This document shows, in pieces, positions 47,631-56,330 of a stretch of 64,000 nt of DNA. Below the pieces are notes generated by a model. It was not told where the DNA came from. It made no database searches and saw only the letters and a list, made by a program, of their open reading frames with translations. This DNA is from Halomonas sp. 'Soap Lake #6'. GTDB lineage: Bacteria; Pseudomonadota; Gammaproteobacteria; Pseudomonadales; Halomonadaceae. The position numbers and the translations under genes are program-made. The number at the start of each line of letters is the position of its first letter. Positions within the stretch are counted from its first letter, which is position 1. The stretch is taken from positions 1,302,001 through 1,366,000 of the forward strand of contig NZ_CP020469.1 in the NCBI RefSeq assembly GCF_003031405.1, written 5' to 3'.

Positions 47631-47646
47631 CTTACGTTCAGGTAAA
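47631..47646. promoter_or_regulatory. Weak LiuR-like site upstream of the importer
   Basis: CTTACGTTCAGGTAAA fits TTNACGTNNACGTNAA at 10 of 12 fixed positions. It lies 88 bp upstream of the first importer gene, on the same side of the divergent gap. Confidence 0.45.
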
Positions 47647-47733
47647 GATGTGTCGCCGGCTAACGATTTTCCGCTCCAGAGTAAACTGGCTGGTGCAAAG
47701 TCAGCACAATAACAACAAGAGGCTTACCACTTC

Positions 47734-48522
47734 ATGCGTGCAGACGATGTAGTTAATGGGCCAGTGCTCGAAACGCGAGGACTGACCAAAGAGTTCCGCG
47801 GCTTTACCGCCGTTGATAATGTGAATCTTCAGGTACAAGAGGGTCATATTCATGCGCTAATCGGACCAAACGGCGCCGGTAAAACAACGGTGTTCAATCT
47901 ACTTACCAAATTTCTACCCCCTACCCGCGGCGAAATTTTATATCGCGGCCAACCTATCACTAGTAAAAAATCTAATGAAATCGCCCAGCTTGGGTTAGTG
48001 CGCTCCTTCCAAATTTCGGCGGTGTTTGCCCACATGACAGCGCTGGAAAATGTCCGGGTGGCGCTACAGCGTCAACTGGGTACATCCTTTCATTTCTGGA
48101 AGTCGGAGAAGTCGCTTGATCATCTCAATGATCGAGCAATGGAGCTGCTGAATGAGGTAGGCCTAAAAGAGTATGCCGACACCTTAACCGTAGAAATGCC
48201 CTATGGCCGCAAACGCGCCCTGGAAGTGGCTACTACCTTGGCACTTGACCCCACTATGATGCTGCTGGATGAACCCACCCAGGGCATGGGCGCGGAAGAT
48301 GTTGATCGCATCGTAGCGCTGATTAAGCGCGTCTCAAAAGGGCGCACAGTATTAATGGTCGAGCATAACCTGAGTGTAGTGAGCCGCCTTTGCGACCGGA
48401 TTACCGTGTTGGCACGTGGAGCAGTGTTGGCGGAGGGCGATTACGAAAACGTTTCCCGCAACCCGCTGGTACGAGAAGCCTATATGGGTAGCGAAGCCGC
48501 TGAAGAGGAGGCTGCCGTATGA
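47734..48522 (+). CDS. livG: Branched-chain amino acid ABC transporter ATP-binding protein (LivG-like)
   Basis: A 262-residue ABC ATPase. Walker A is G-P-N-G-A-G-K-T-T, the Q-loop lies in R-S-F-Q-I, Walker B is M-M-L-L-D-E-P-T-Q-G-M, and the H-loop is V-E-H-N-L. The signature motif is atypical (M-P-Y-G-R-K-R-A-L-E instead of L-S-x-G-x-x-R), though Y-G-x-x-R is common in LivG. It overlaps livF by four bases and begins the five-gene importer. Substrate inferred from the leucine/valine catabolic neighbours. Confidence 0.85.
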   Translation: MRADDVVNGPVLETRGLTKEFRGFTAVDNVNLQVQEGHIHALIGPNGAGKTTVFNLLTKFLPPTRGEILYRGQPITSKKSNEIAQLGLVRSFQISAVFAHMTALENVRVALQRQLGTSFHFWKSEKSLDHLNDRAMELLNEVGLKEYADTLTVEMPYGRKRALEVATTLALDPTMMLLDEPTQGMGAEDVDRIVALIKRVSKGRTVLMVEHNLSVVSRLCDRITVLARGAVLAEGDYENVSRNPLVREAYMGSEAAEEEAAV

Positions 48523-49271
48523 ATACTGCTGAAGCCTATGAGGCGAATGAAGCAGCCGACTCCCACTCTTCTTTAGAAATGCTACGCGTCCAGGATCTGC
48601 ATGCCTTCTACGGTGAATCGCATATTCTGCACGGCGTTAACTTCAATGTTAAGCGGGGGGAGTTGGTTACTCTGTTAGGCCGCAACGGTGCTGGGCGCAG
48701 TACCACGCTAAAGTCGATTATGAATATGGTGGGGCGGCGTACGGGCTCAATCGTGATTAACGGTAACGAAACCCTACACATGAAGCCGCACCATATCCCA
48801 CGCTTGGGTATCGGCTACTGTCCAGAAGAACGCGGTATTTTTGCCAGCCTCGATGTTCACGAAAACCTGTTGTTACCGCCGACGGTTCGCTCTGGGGGGA
48901 TGAGCCTGGACGAGATTTACGGGATGTTCCCTAATCTTTACGAGCGTCGTAAAAGTCAGGGTACACGCCTTTCTGGTGGTGAGCAGCAGATGTTGGCCAT
49001 GGCGCGTATTTTGCGCACCGGCGCCAGATTGTTACTGCTTGATGAGATTACCGAAGGGCTGGCGCCGGTTATTGTGCAGAAATTGGCTGAGGTGCTGGTT
49101 CAGCTCAAAGAGCGTGGCATGACAATCGTGCTGGTAGAGCAGAACTTCCGTTTTGCAGCCCCTTTGGCCGACCGCCACTTTGTCATGGACCATGGTCAGA
49201 TAGTAGAAGAGATCAGCGCAGCGCAGCTGCCTTCACGCCGCGAACACCTTAATACCATGCTGGGGGTATAG
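48519..49271 (+). CDS. livF: Branched-chain amino acid ABC transporter ATP-binding protein (LivF-like)
   Basis: A 250-residue ABC ATPase with an unusually long N-terminal lead of about 20 residues. Signature L-S-G-G-E-Q-Q-M-L-A and Walker B L-L-L-L-D-E-I-T-E-G-L are normal. Walker A reads G-R-N-G-A-G-R-S-T, with Arg where the nucleotide-binding Lys is expected (codon CGC at 48694-48696). It may still bind ATP, or the partner LivG may do most hydrolysis. It is translationally coupled to livG and precedes the binding-protein gene. Confidence 0.85.
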   Translation: MNTAEAYEANEAADSHSSLEMLRVQDLHAFYGESHILHGVNFNVKRGELVTLLGRNGAGRSTTLKSIMNMVGRRTGSIVINGNETLHMKPHHIPRLGIGYCPEERGIFASLDVHENLLLPPTVRSGGMSLDEIYGMFPNLYERRKSQGTRLSGGEQQMLAMARILRTGARLLLLDEITEGLAPVIVQKLAEVLVQLKERGMTIVLVEQNFRFAAPLADRHFVMDHGQIVEEISAAQLPSRREHLNTMLGV

Positions 49272-49340
49272 CGCCGACCTCAACTGAAAATAACAGACGC
49301 AGTAAATGCTGCTCCCAACCACGACGCTTTAAAGCAAAAC

Positions 49341-49408
49341 TTTAAAACAACTTTAGTTAAGACAACTTTAGTTAAAACAGCTCTAGTTAAAACGGTTCTT
49401 GCAAACGG
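49341..49408 (+). repeat. 15-bp tandem repeat between livF and the binding-protein gene
   Basis: Three full units of CTTTAGTTAAAACAA type (49351-49365, 49366-49380, 49381-49395) plus partial units on each side fill much of the 208-bp gap. Period is exactly 15 bp. The remainder shows no gene. Confidence 0.8.
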
Positions 49409-49479
49409 TTTTTTTAAAACAACGCTGCACTAATACGTCGCATCACAAAAACAAAGGCCTTCAGGGCCAGGAGACGAAC

Positions 49480-50703
49480 ATGACCTTTATCAAAAAAACA
49501 TTGGCTACCAGTATCGCGGTTGCCGCTGCCTCTAGCATGGCTATCTCAACCGCTCAGGCCGAGATCAGTAATGGAGAAGTGCGGATTGGTTATTTGGCCG
49601 ATATGTCAGGCACTTACCGTGATCTTGCTGGTCCGGGTGGCCAAAAAGCGTTAGAAATGGCCGTGGCAGATTTTGGCGGCAGCGTAAACGGTGCACCCAT
49701 CGTCGTGTTTAGTGCCGATGACCGCAATAGTGCCGACGTAGGTGCTAACACCGTGCGCGAGTGGATTGATCAGCGCAACGTGGACATGGTGGCAGGGCTG
49801 GTAGCCTCCTCAGTGACCATTGCTGTGACCAGGGTGCTTGAGGAAAATAATGGGCTAGGTATCGTTTCCGGCTCTGCGGCGTCAAGTATTACCAATGAGC
49901 ACTGTACCCCCAATCACATTCACTGGGTGTATGACACCTATCCGCTAGCCAATGGTACGGCGCAGGCTGTTGTGGAGCAGGGCGGTGATAGCTGGTTCCT
50001 CCTCACTGCTGATTACGCTTTCGGTCATGCGCTGGAGGGCGATGTGCGGCGGGTAGTGGAAGAGAGCGGCGGTGAGGTGGTGGGTGGTGTTCGTCATCCA
50101 TTCCCCACCAGCGATTTCTCTTCTTATATTCTTCAGGCGCAAGGTTCTGGCGCCAAAATCGTTGGTCTAGCTAATGCTGGTGCCGATACTGTTAATGCCA
50201 TCACCACGGCCAGCCAGTTTGGCCTCACCCAAAGCGGCCAGCAGTTAGCAGGCCTACTGATCTTCTTGAACGATGTCCATGCATTAGGTTTGGATGCCAC
50301 CCAGGGGTTGCTGCTAACCACCGGCTGGTACTGGGATATGGATGAAGAAGCCCGTGAATGGTCCGAGCGCTACTATGCCGAAATGGGTCGTATGCCCACT
50401 ATGGTTCAGGCCGGTATTTACTCAAGCACCATGCACTACCTGAAAGCAGTAGAAGCGGCTGGCACCGATGATCCTGAAGTAGTACGTGCGCAAATGGCTG
50501 AGATGCCCGTTGAGGACTTCTTTGCCCGTAACGGCAGAATTCGTGAAGATGGTCGTATGGTTCACGATATGTACCTTGCCCAGGTGAAAACACCTGAAGA
50601 GTCCACTGGTGAGTGGGACCTGTACGAAATCCTCAGCACTATCCCCGCCGAAGAAGCCTACCGTCCGCTTTCTGACAGCCAATGCAAGCTGGTTCAAAAC
50701 TAA
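49480..50703 (+). CDS. livK: Branched-chain amino acid ABC transporter substrate-binding protein
   Basis: About 407 residues. The ATG at 49480 has GGAG upstream and starts a clear signal peptide (K-K-T-L-A-T-S-I-A-V..., cleavage near A-Q-A). The mature part is a type I periplasmic-binding fold (Peripla_BP_6) beginning E-V-R-I-G-Y-L-A-D-M-S-G, with S-A-A-S-S and the D-Y-A-F-G hinge-side segments. It is larger than E. coli LivK (about 370), as in many related importers. Ligand is inferred from context; related proteins also bind amides or aromatic acids. Confidence 0.82.
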   Translation: MTFIKKTLATSIAVAAASSMAISTAQAEISNGEVRIGYLADMSGTYRDLAGPGGQKALEMAVADFGGSVNGAPIVVFSADDRNSADVGANTVREWIDQRNVDMVAGLVASSVTIAVTRVLEENNGLGIVSGSAASSITNEHCTPNHIHWVYDTYPLANGTAQAVVEQGGDSWFLLTADYAFGHALEGDVRRVVEESGGEVVGGVRHPFPTSDFSSYILQAQGSGAKIVGLANAGADTVNAITTASQFGLTQSGQQLAGLLIFLNDVHALGLDATQGLLLTTGWYWDMDEEAREWSERYYAEMGRMPTMVQAGIYSSTMHYLKAVEAAGTDDPEVVRAQMAEMPVEDFFARNGRIREDGRMVHDMYLAQVKTPEESTGEWDLYEILSTIPAEEAYRPLSDSQCKLVQN

Positions 50704-50839
50704 CGCGGCTTCACAACGAGCGTTGGTTCAGAGCCAAAGCAGGCTGAAAAGCAAGTTAGAAAGCATCAGGCCTATGGCGACGCACAAGGTGTAGCAACGA
50801 ACAGTAGCCTTGGAGCGTTATTACAAAAGCAATATCCAG

Positions 50840-50863
50840 GTGCGGCAGCAGGTGCTGCCGCAC
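50840..50863 (+). other. Strong hairpin between livK and livH
   Basis: GTGCGGCAGC and GCTGCCGCAC form a perfect 10-bp stem with the tetraloop AGGT in the 185-bp gap. No U-tract follows, so it more likely stabilises the binding-protein mRNA or partly attenuates read-through than terminates fully. Confidence 0.6.
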
Positions 50864-50888
50864 GCTTGGCGGCGAGGAGAGTCATACC

Positions 50889-51776
50889 ATGACGATGATA
50901 TTCGGCGTGCCACTGGCCGTGTTCATGGGCCAGCTAACGCTTGGGCTCGTGAACGGTGCCTTTTATGCACTGCTTAGTTTGGGCCTGGCGGTCATCTTCG
51001 GCCTACTGAAGATCGTCAACTTTGCCCACGGGGCGCAATACATGCTGGGAGCCTTCGCCGCGCTGTTAGGCTTTCGCTACTTGGGCATTAATTACTGGCT
51101 AGCACTCATTTTGGTGCCGCTGGTGGTTGGTGGTTTCGGCATGTTGATGGAGCGCTTCTTGCTACGTCGAATTGCCCATTTGGACCACCTTTACGGGCTG
51201 TTATTAACCTTTGGCCTGGCGCTGATTTTTGAAGGAACGCTGGTCAACTTTTTTGGGGTTTCCGGCGCACGCTACACCACCCCGGAAGCGCTACAGGGGG
51301 GGATGAACCTTGGGTTTATGTTCCTGCCTACTTACCGCGCCTGGGTGTTGGTGGCGGCATTAACGATGTGTCTATTTACCTGGTTCATGATTGAGCGCAC
51401 TCGTTTGGGCGCCTACCTGCGGGCTGGTACTGAGAACTCCCAGCTCATGCAGGCATTCGGTGTGAACGTGCCACTGTTAATCACATTAACCTATGGGTTT
51501 GGCGTGGCGCTTGCCGCCTTTGCCGGTGTTCTTGCGGCACCGCTATATCCTGTATCACCGACCATGGGGTCAAGTCTGCTAATCGTGGTGTTTGCAGTGG
51601 TCGTCATTGGTGGCATGGGCTCGATTCTGGGGGCGATTCTCACTGGCCTGGGTATGGGGGTCATTGAAGGGTTAACAAAGGTGTATTACCCGGAAGCCTC
51701 CAATACCGTGATCTTCCTGGTGATGATATTGGTGCTCATGTTACGCCCCGCAGGGCTGTTCGGTAAGGAGGCATGA
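50889..51776 (+). CDS. livH: Branched-chain amino acid ABC transporter permease (LivH-like)
   Basis: A 295-residue permease with about eight hydrophobic helices. The N-terminal Q-L-T-L-G-L-V-N-G-A-F-Y-A-L-L-S-L-G-L-A and the F-A-V-V-V-I-G-G-M-G-S-I-L-G-A coupling loop are typical of LivH. It overlaps livM by four bases. Confidence 0.9.
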   Translation: MTMIFGVPLAVFMGQLTLGLVNGAFYALLSLGLAVIFGLLKIVNFAHGAQYMLGAFAALLGFRYLGINYWLALILVPLVVGGFGMLMERFLLRRIAHLDHLYGLLLTFGLALIFEGTLVNFFGVSGARYTTPEALQGGMNLGFMFLPTYRAWVLVAALTMCLFTWFMIERTRLGAYLRAGTENSQLMQAFGVNVPLLITLTYGFGVALAAFAGVLAAPLYPVSPTMGSSLLIVVFAVVVIGGMGSILGAILTGLGMGVIEGLTKVYYPEASNTVIFLVMILVLMLRPAGLFGKEA

Positions 51777-52771
51777 CCATGGCAGATTCTCAAGCAATCA
51801 AGGCACCATCCGCAGTAAGAGAGCGCCAAAAAAGGGCCGATATGCGCCGCAACCTATTCTATATAGCGCTGATCGCGATTGGGCTGGTTGCGCCCTTTGT
51901 GGCCTATCCCGTGTTCTTAATGAAGATCCTCTGCTTTGCGCTATTTGCCTGCGCTTTTAATCTACTGCTGGGCTATGCAGGTCTGCTCTCTTTTGGCCAT
52001 GCGGCATTTCTGGCCACCGGTGGTTATGTTACTGGCTACTTACTGGCAAGTTACCCAGGCCTTACACCAGAGCTGGGAATTATAGGTGGTACCCTGTTGG
52101 CAACACTGCTGGGGTTCCTGTTTGGTGTGCTCTCTATCCGCCGCCAGGGTATCTACTTTGCCATGGTAACGCTGGCGCTGGCACAGCTTGTCTACTTCAT
52201 GTTTGTGCAAGCGCCGTTTACCGGTGGTGAGGATGGCTTGCACGGCGTGCCTCGCGGTGAGCTGTTTGGGTTCATCAGCCTGCGCAGTAACTTGGCCATG
52301 TACTACTTCGTGTTCGCAATCTTCTTATTCGGCTTTGCGCTTATTCAGCGTACCGTGCATTCGCCTTTTGGGCAGGTGCTTAAAGCAATTCGCGAAAACG
52401 AACCCCGTGCCATTTCTCTGGGCTATAACGTTGATGCCTACAAACTGCTGGCTTTTGTGCTTTCAGCGGCACTGGCAGGGCTAGCGGGCTCTACCAAAAC
52501 CGTGGTGTTCCAGCTGGCCTCGTTAACCGATGCCCATTGGCATATGTCGGGTGAAGTGATTCTGATGACGCTGCTGGGTGGCGTAGGCACTTTACTAGGC
52601 CCGCTGATGGGTGCTGGCATTGTGGTTAGCCTACAGCACGTTTTGGCGCAGTCACCGCTAGGCAACTGGGTAAACGTCATCTTAGGGATCATCTTTGTGG
52701 TCTGTGTACTTAGCTTCCGCAGTGGCATTGTGGGTGAGCTGGGCAAGATGTATCGCAAAAACTTTAAATAA
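51773..52771 (+). CDS. livM: Branched-chain amino acid ABC transporter permease (LivM-like)
   Basis: A 332-residue permease with about ten hydrophobic segments after a basic N-terminus. G-Y-A-G-L-L-S-F-G-H-A-A-F and the L-L-G-G-V-G-T-L-L-G-P-L-M-G coupling loop identify it as LivM. It overlaps livH and is followed by the terminator of the importer operon. The order G-F-K-H-M differs from the E. coli K-H-M-G-F order. Confidence 0.9.
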   Translation: MTMADSQAIKAPSAVRERQKRADMRRNLFYIALIAIGLVAPFVAYPVFLMKILCFALFACAFNLLLGYAGLLSFGHAAFLATGGYVTGYLLASYPGLTPELGIIGGTLLATLLGFLFGVLSIRRQGIYFAMVTLALAQLVYFMFVQAPFTGGEDGLHGVPRGELFGFISLRSNLAMYYFVFAIFLFGFALIQRTVHSPFGQVLKAIRENEPRAISLGYNVDAYKLLAFVLSAALAGLAGSTKTVVFQLASLTDAHWHMSGEVILMTLLGGVGTLLGPLMGAGIVVSLQHVLAQSPLGNWVNVILGIIFVVCVLSFRSGIVGELGKMYRKNFK

Positions 52772-52796
52772 TGGCTTGAATCGGGTCTGTCCGTTG

Positions 52797-52820
52797 GGTG
52801 CCTCAGGGCACCTTTTTTTT
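52797..52820 (+). terminator. Rho-independent terminator after livM
   Basis: GGTGCC-TCAG-GGCACC followed by eight T, 25 bp after the livM stop. A textbook intrinsic terminator closing the importer operon. Confidence 0.9.
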
Positions 52821-52904
52821 GCCGAAAAACGCATCTACGTCACAGCATCTACGCCAAAGGTCGTGGGGGGTAAGCGGTTGCGCAGGCTAGGGTAAGAATA
52901 TAAG

Positions 52905-52920
52905 TTAACGTAAACGTCAA
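52905..52920. promoter_or_regulatory. LiuR-type operator upstream of valine-degradation genes
   Basis: TTAACGTAAACGTCAA fits TTNACGTNNACGTNAA at all fixed positions, like the palindrome at 47464. It lies 120 bp before the acyl-CoA dehydrogenase gene and after the importer terminator, where the promoter of the next operon should be. Confidence 0.7.
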
Positions 52921-52939
52921 CATTGCCAATGGCGGCACT

Positions 52940-52971
52940 CGTCAATAACGACAATCGCCAATAACGACAAA
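52940..52971 (+). repeat. 16-bp tandem duplication upstream of the acyl-CoA dehydrogenase
   Basis: CGTCAATAACGACAAT and CGCCAATAACGACAAA are adjacent 16-bp copies with two differences. They lie between the LiuR-type site and the gene start. Confidence 0.75.
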
Positions 52972-53039
52972 TAGTAAAGCGTGCACCGTTCAACATAATT
53001 GAAAACAGTTGCACTGCCACGCTTACGCGGAGGAACGTC

Positions 53040-54194
53040 ATGAATTTTGAGCTAAACGAAGACCAGGTTGCCTTTGCCGATATGGCACGGGCATTTGCCC
53101 AAAATGAGCTTGAGCCCCATGCCGCACAGTGGGATGCCGAAGCCTTCTTTCCGGTAGATGTGATTCGCAAAGCGGGTGAGTTGGGCTTTTGTTCGCTTTA
53201 CGCACCCGAAAGTGTTGGCGGGCTAGGGCTTTCCCGGTTAGACGCCAGCATCATTTTCGAGCAGCTCTCCATGGGCTGTACCTCAACCACGGCTTACCTC
53301 ACGATTCATAATATGGTGACCTGGATGCTGGCAGATTTCGGCACGCCAGCAGCGGTAGCACAGTGGGGCGAAAAACTGGCGACCGGCGAGCTACTTGGTT
53401 CCTACTGCTTAACCGAGCCCAATGCAGGCTCTGATGCCGCATCGCTTAAAACCACCGCCAAGCGCGATGGTGACGACTATGTGCTGAACGGCAGCAAAAT
53501 GTTTATTTCCGGTGCGGGCAGTACCGATTTTCTCGTCGTAATGGCGCGTACCGGCGGTGAAGGCCCTGGCGGTGTTTCTGCTTTTGCGGTCGACGCTAAA
53601 GCAAGTGGCATTAGCTATGGCCGCAAAGAGGACAAAATGGGTTGGAATAGCCAGCCCACCCGCATGATCACCTTTGAAGATGTACGCGTGCCCGCTGATC
53701 ATCTATTAGGCAACGAAGGCGACGGTTTTAAAATTGCCATGAAGGGGCTGGACGGCGGCCGCATCAATATCGCCACGTGTTCAATCGGCACCGCCCAGCA
53801 GGCAATTAATAAAGCCCGCGAGTACATGCTAGAGCGTAAACAGTTCGGCAAGCGTTTGGCTGACTTTCAAGCATTGCAGTTCCGCTTGGCAGATATGGTC
53901 ACTGAACTTGTTGCCGCCCGCCAGTTGGTGCGCATGGCGGCCGCTAAGCTGGATTTAGGCCATCCAGATGCCACTGCTTACTGTGCCATGGCCAAGCGCT
54001 TTGCTACCGATGTAGGCTTTAAGGTCTGCGATGAAGCGCTTCAGCTGTATGGTGGTAACGGCTATATCAAGGAGTACCCCATGGAGCGTTATGTGCGCGA
54101 CACCCGGGTGCACCGCATTCTGGAAGGCACCAATGAAATTATGCGGCTGATTATTTCTCGCCGCGTGCTGGCCAGTGGTGCCGCCGAGCTATAG
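53040..54194 (+). CDS. Acyl-CoA dehydrogenase, probably isobutyryl-CoA dehydrogenase
   Basis: A 384-residue FAD acyl-CoA dehydrogenase. Seen: T-E-P-N-A-G-S-D-A-A-S, N-G-S-K-M-F-I-S-G-A, R-K-Q-F-G, Y-G-G-N-G-Y-I-K-E-Y-P and I-L-E-G-T-N-E-I-M-R. A GCGGAGGAACGTC ribosome-binding site precedes the ATG. Followed by 3-hydroxyisobutyryl-CoA hydrolase and 3-hydroxyisobutyrate dehydrogenase genes, so oxidation of isobutyryl-CoA from valine is the likely reaction. It is a different subclass from the liuA enzyme. Confidence 0.85.
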   Translation: MNFELNEDQVAFADMARAFAQNELEPHAAQWDAEAFFPVDVIRKAGELGFCSLYAPESVGGLGLSRLDASIIFEQLSMGCTSTTAYLTIHNMVTWMLADFGTPAAVAQWGEKLATGELLGSYCLTEPNAGSDAASLKTTAKRDGDDYVLNGSKMFISGAGSTDFLVVMARTGGEGPGGVSAFAVDAKASGISYGRKEDKMGWNSQPTRMITFEDVRVPADHLLGNEGDGFKIAMKGLDGGRINIATCSIGTAQQAINKAREYMLERKQFGKRLADFQALQFRLADMVTELVAARQLVRMAAAKLDLGHPDATAYCAMAKRFATDVGFKVCDEALQLYGGNGYIKEYPMERYVRDTRVHRILEGTNEIMRLIISRRVLASGAAEL

Positions 54195-54241
54195 TTAGAA
54201 GACAGCCAGACACAAGACCAGCCAACCAAAAGGATAATGGA

Positions 54242-55357
54242 ATGAGTTGCGTACTGTTTGCTGAACACACCACCCAAGATGGTCATGTGGTGGCTGAGAT
54301 TACCCTCAATGCCGAGCGCTCGCTTAATGCGCTAACGCTGGAGATGATCGAAGCAATATTGCCACGGCTTCAAGCCTGGCAAACCGATGAGCGGGTGGTC
54401 GCGATATTGCTGGATAGCGCTGGCGAAAAAGCGTTTTGCGCTGGAGGCGATGTGGTCAACCTCTATAAAGCCATTACGGGCGATGGAGACCCAGACTTTC
54501 CCCAGCGTTTTTTTGATACGGAGTATCGCCTCGACTACCTGCTGCACACCTATCCCAAGCCGGTTATTTGTTGGGGCAGTGGCATTGTAATGGGCGGTGG
54601 TATGGGGCTGCTGAGTGGCAGTAGCCATCGTGTGGTGACTGAAACTTCCCGCCTTGCCATGCCGGAAGTAACGATTGGCCTATACCCGGATGTGGGGGCA
54701 AGCTGGTTTCTAAACCGGCTACCTAACGGCACAGGACGCTTTTTAGCGATGACTGGTGGCCAAATTAACGCACTGGATGCTGTGCACCTCGGCCTAGCCG
54801 ACCGTGCTATAGCAAGCCACCAGCGGGATGGGCTGGTGCAGAAGCTGCTAGCAGCGACCTGGGGTGAAGGTAAGCGTACGGATGCGCATGGCGTGGTTAA
54901 CGGCGTGCTGCGCGAGCTAGAGCAGGCCTCTCAAAGTGCCTTTGCCGAACTTGAATCCCCTGTATACAAATCCACCGCGCTGATCCGTGAACTCATGGAC
55001 CACGACACTGTTGAACAAATAGTAGCGTCGATTTTAGCGGTAAAAACTGAGGATAAGTGGTTTAACAAAGCGCAAAAAACGCTGGCCCACGGCAGCCCAG
55101 TATCGGTCAAGCTAATTGATGAGCAGCTAAAGCGCGCCAAGCACATGTCGCTCGCGGAGGTGTTCCAGTCAGAGCTGGCGCTTTCAGTACAGTGCTGTCG
55201 CCACCGTGAATTCCCGGAGGGTGTACGTGCACTATTGGTAGATAAAGATGGTTTGCCTGCGTGGACGTACCCCGATGTTGCTTCGGTTAAATCATCCTTT
55301 ATTGATGAGCTGTTAGCCTCTCCGTGGGAGAAGAGCCCACTCGCAGACCTTCACTAA
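54242..55357 (+). CDS. 3-hydroxyisobutyryl-CoA hydrolase (crotonase family)
   Basis: A 371-residue crotonase-superfamily protein of the long HIBCH type. Motifs are L-N-A-E-R-S-L-N-A-L-T, K-A-F-C-A-G-G-D-V-V, G-I-V-M-G-G-G-M-G-L and E-V-T-I-G-L-Y-P-D-V-G-A-S-W-F. It hydrolyses 3-hydroxyisobutyryl-CoA in valine degradation, which removes the reactive CoA thioester before the next oxidation. It lies between the acyl-CoA dehydrogenase and mmsB. No separate enoyl-CoA hydratase for methacrylyl-CoA is in this operon. Confidence 0.85.
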   Translation: MSCVLFAEHTTQDGHVVAEITLNAERSLNALTLEMIEAILPRLQAWQTDERVVAILLDSAGEKAFCAGGDVVNLYKAITGDGDPDFPQRFFDTEYRLDYLLHTYPKPVICWGSGIVMGGGMGLLSGSSHRVVTETSRLAMPEVTIGLYPDVGASWFLNRLPNGTGRFLAMTGGQINALDAVHLGLADRAIASHQRDGLVQKLLAATWGEGKRTDAHGVVNGVLRELEQASQSAFAELESPVYKSTALIRELMDHDTVEQIVASILAVKTEDKWFNKAQKTLAHGSPVSVKLIDEQLKRAKHMSLAEVFQSELALSVQCCRHREFPEGVRALLVDKDGLPAWTYPDVASVKSSFIDELLASPWEKSPLADLH

Positions 55358-55408
55358 CACCATTTCCAACACACGCTAATTCTTAAACACACTAATAAGG
55401 ATAAAAAG

Positions 55409-56302
55409 ATGACCACTGTTGCGTTTATCGGTTTAGGCAATATGGGCGGCCCTATGGCAGCCAACTTGGCAAAAGCGGGTTTTAATGTACGTGCGTTTGA
55501 TCTTTCGGAGCAAGCACTTGAAACCGCAAAATCGCAAGGCTGTGAAGTGGCAGTATCAGCTCAGGCCGCCGCTACCGATGCAGACTTCATTATTTCCATG
55601 CTGCCCGCTGGTAAGCACGTGCGGGGGCTCTATGTAGACGGCGACGAACCGCTGTTCAATGTGATTAAACAGAGCGCATTGGTGATCGACTGCTCAACGA
55701 TCGATGCTGATACCGCACGTAGCGTAGCTGCTGCCGGTGCGGAAAAAGGCGTTGGCTTTGTTGATGCTCCGGTATCCGGTGGGGTGGGCGGTGCCCAAGC
55801 AGGTACGCTGACCTTCATCGTGGGTGGCAGCGCTGCACAGTTTGAGCAGGCTCAACCCGTGCTGGAAGCGATGGGTAAAAACATCTTCCATGCTGGTGAC
55901 CATGGTGCCGGGCAGGTAGCCAAAGTGTGCAACAACATGCTGCTGTCTATTTTGATGGCGGGCACCTGTGAAGCGATCAACATGGGCGTGAAAAACGGCC
56001 TGGACCCCGCAGTGCTTTCCGAAATCATGAAGCAAAGCTCTGGCGGTAACTGGGCGCTGAACGTTTACAACCCTTACCCAGGCGTGATGGAAAATGCCCC
56101 CGCCTCGAAAGGCTACCAGGGTGGCTTCCAGGTGGATCTTATGATCAAAGACCTGGGCCTTGCCATGGACGTTAGCCAGCAGAGCGCTTCGCCAGTTCCC
56201 ATGGGTTCCGCTGCCCGCTCGCTGTTTACCCTGCACAAAGCGAGCGGCAACGGCAAGCTCGACTTCTCCAGCCTGCTACAGCTTTATCAGGATAAAGAGT
56301 GA
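55409..56302 (+). CDS. mmsB: 3-hydroxyisobutyrate dehydrogenase
   Basis: A 297-residue NAD-dependent dehydrogenase. The Rossmann start F-I-G-L-G-N-M-G-G-P-M-A, the substrate loop D-A-P-V-S-G-G-V-G-G-A and the catalytic Lys region G-A-G-Q-V-A-K-V-C-N-N-M are all present. It oxidises 3-hydroxyisobutyrate to methylmalonate semialdehyde. AAGGATAAAAAG precedes the ATG. The next enzyme, methylmalonate-semialdehyde dehydrogenase (mmsA), is not in this window. Confidence 0.93.
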   Translation: MTTVAFIGLGNMGGPMAANLAKAGFNVRAFDLSEQALETAKSQGCEVAVSAQAAATDADFIISMLPAGKHVRGLYVDGDEPLFNVIKQSALVIDCSTIDADTARSVAAAGAEKGVGFVDAPVSGGVGGAQAGTLTFIVGGSAAQFEQAQPVLEAMGKNIFHAGDHGAGQVAKVCNNMLLSILMAGTCEAINMGVKNGLDPAVLSEIMKQSSGGNWALNVYNPYPGVMENAPASKGYQGGFQVDLMIKDLGLAMDVSQQSASPVPMGSAARSLFTLHKASGNGKLDFSSLLQLYQDKE

Positions 56303-56330
56303 GGGGAGGAGAAAAGAGAAAAAGGTGGCG

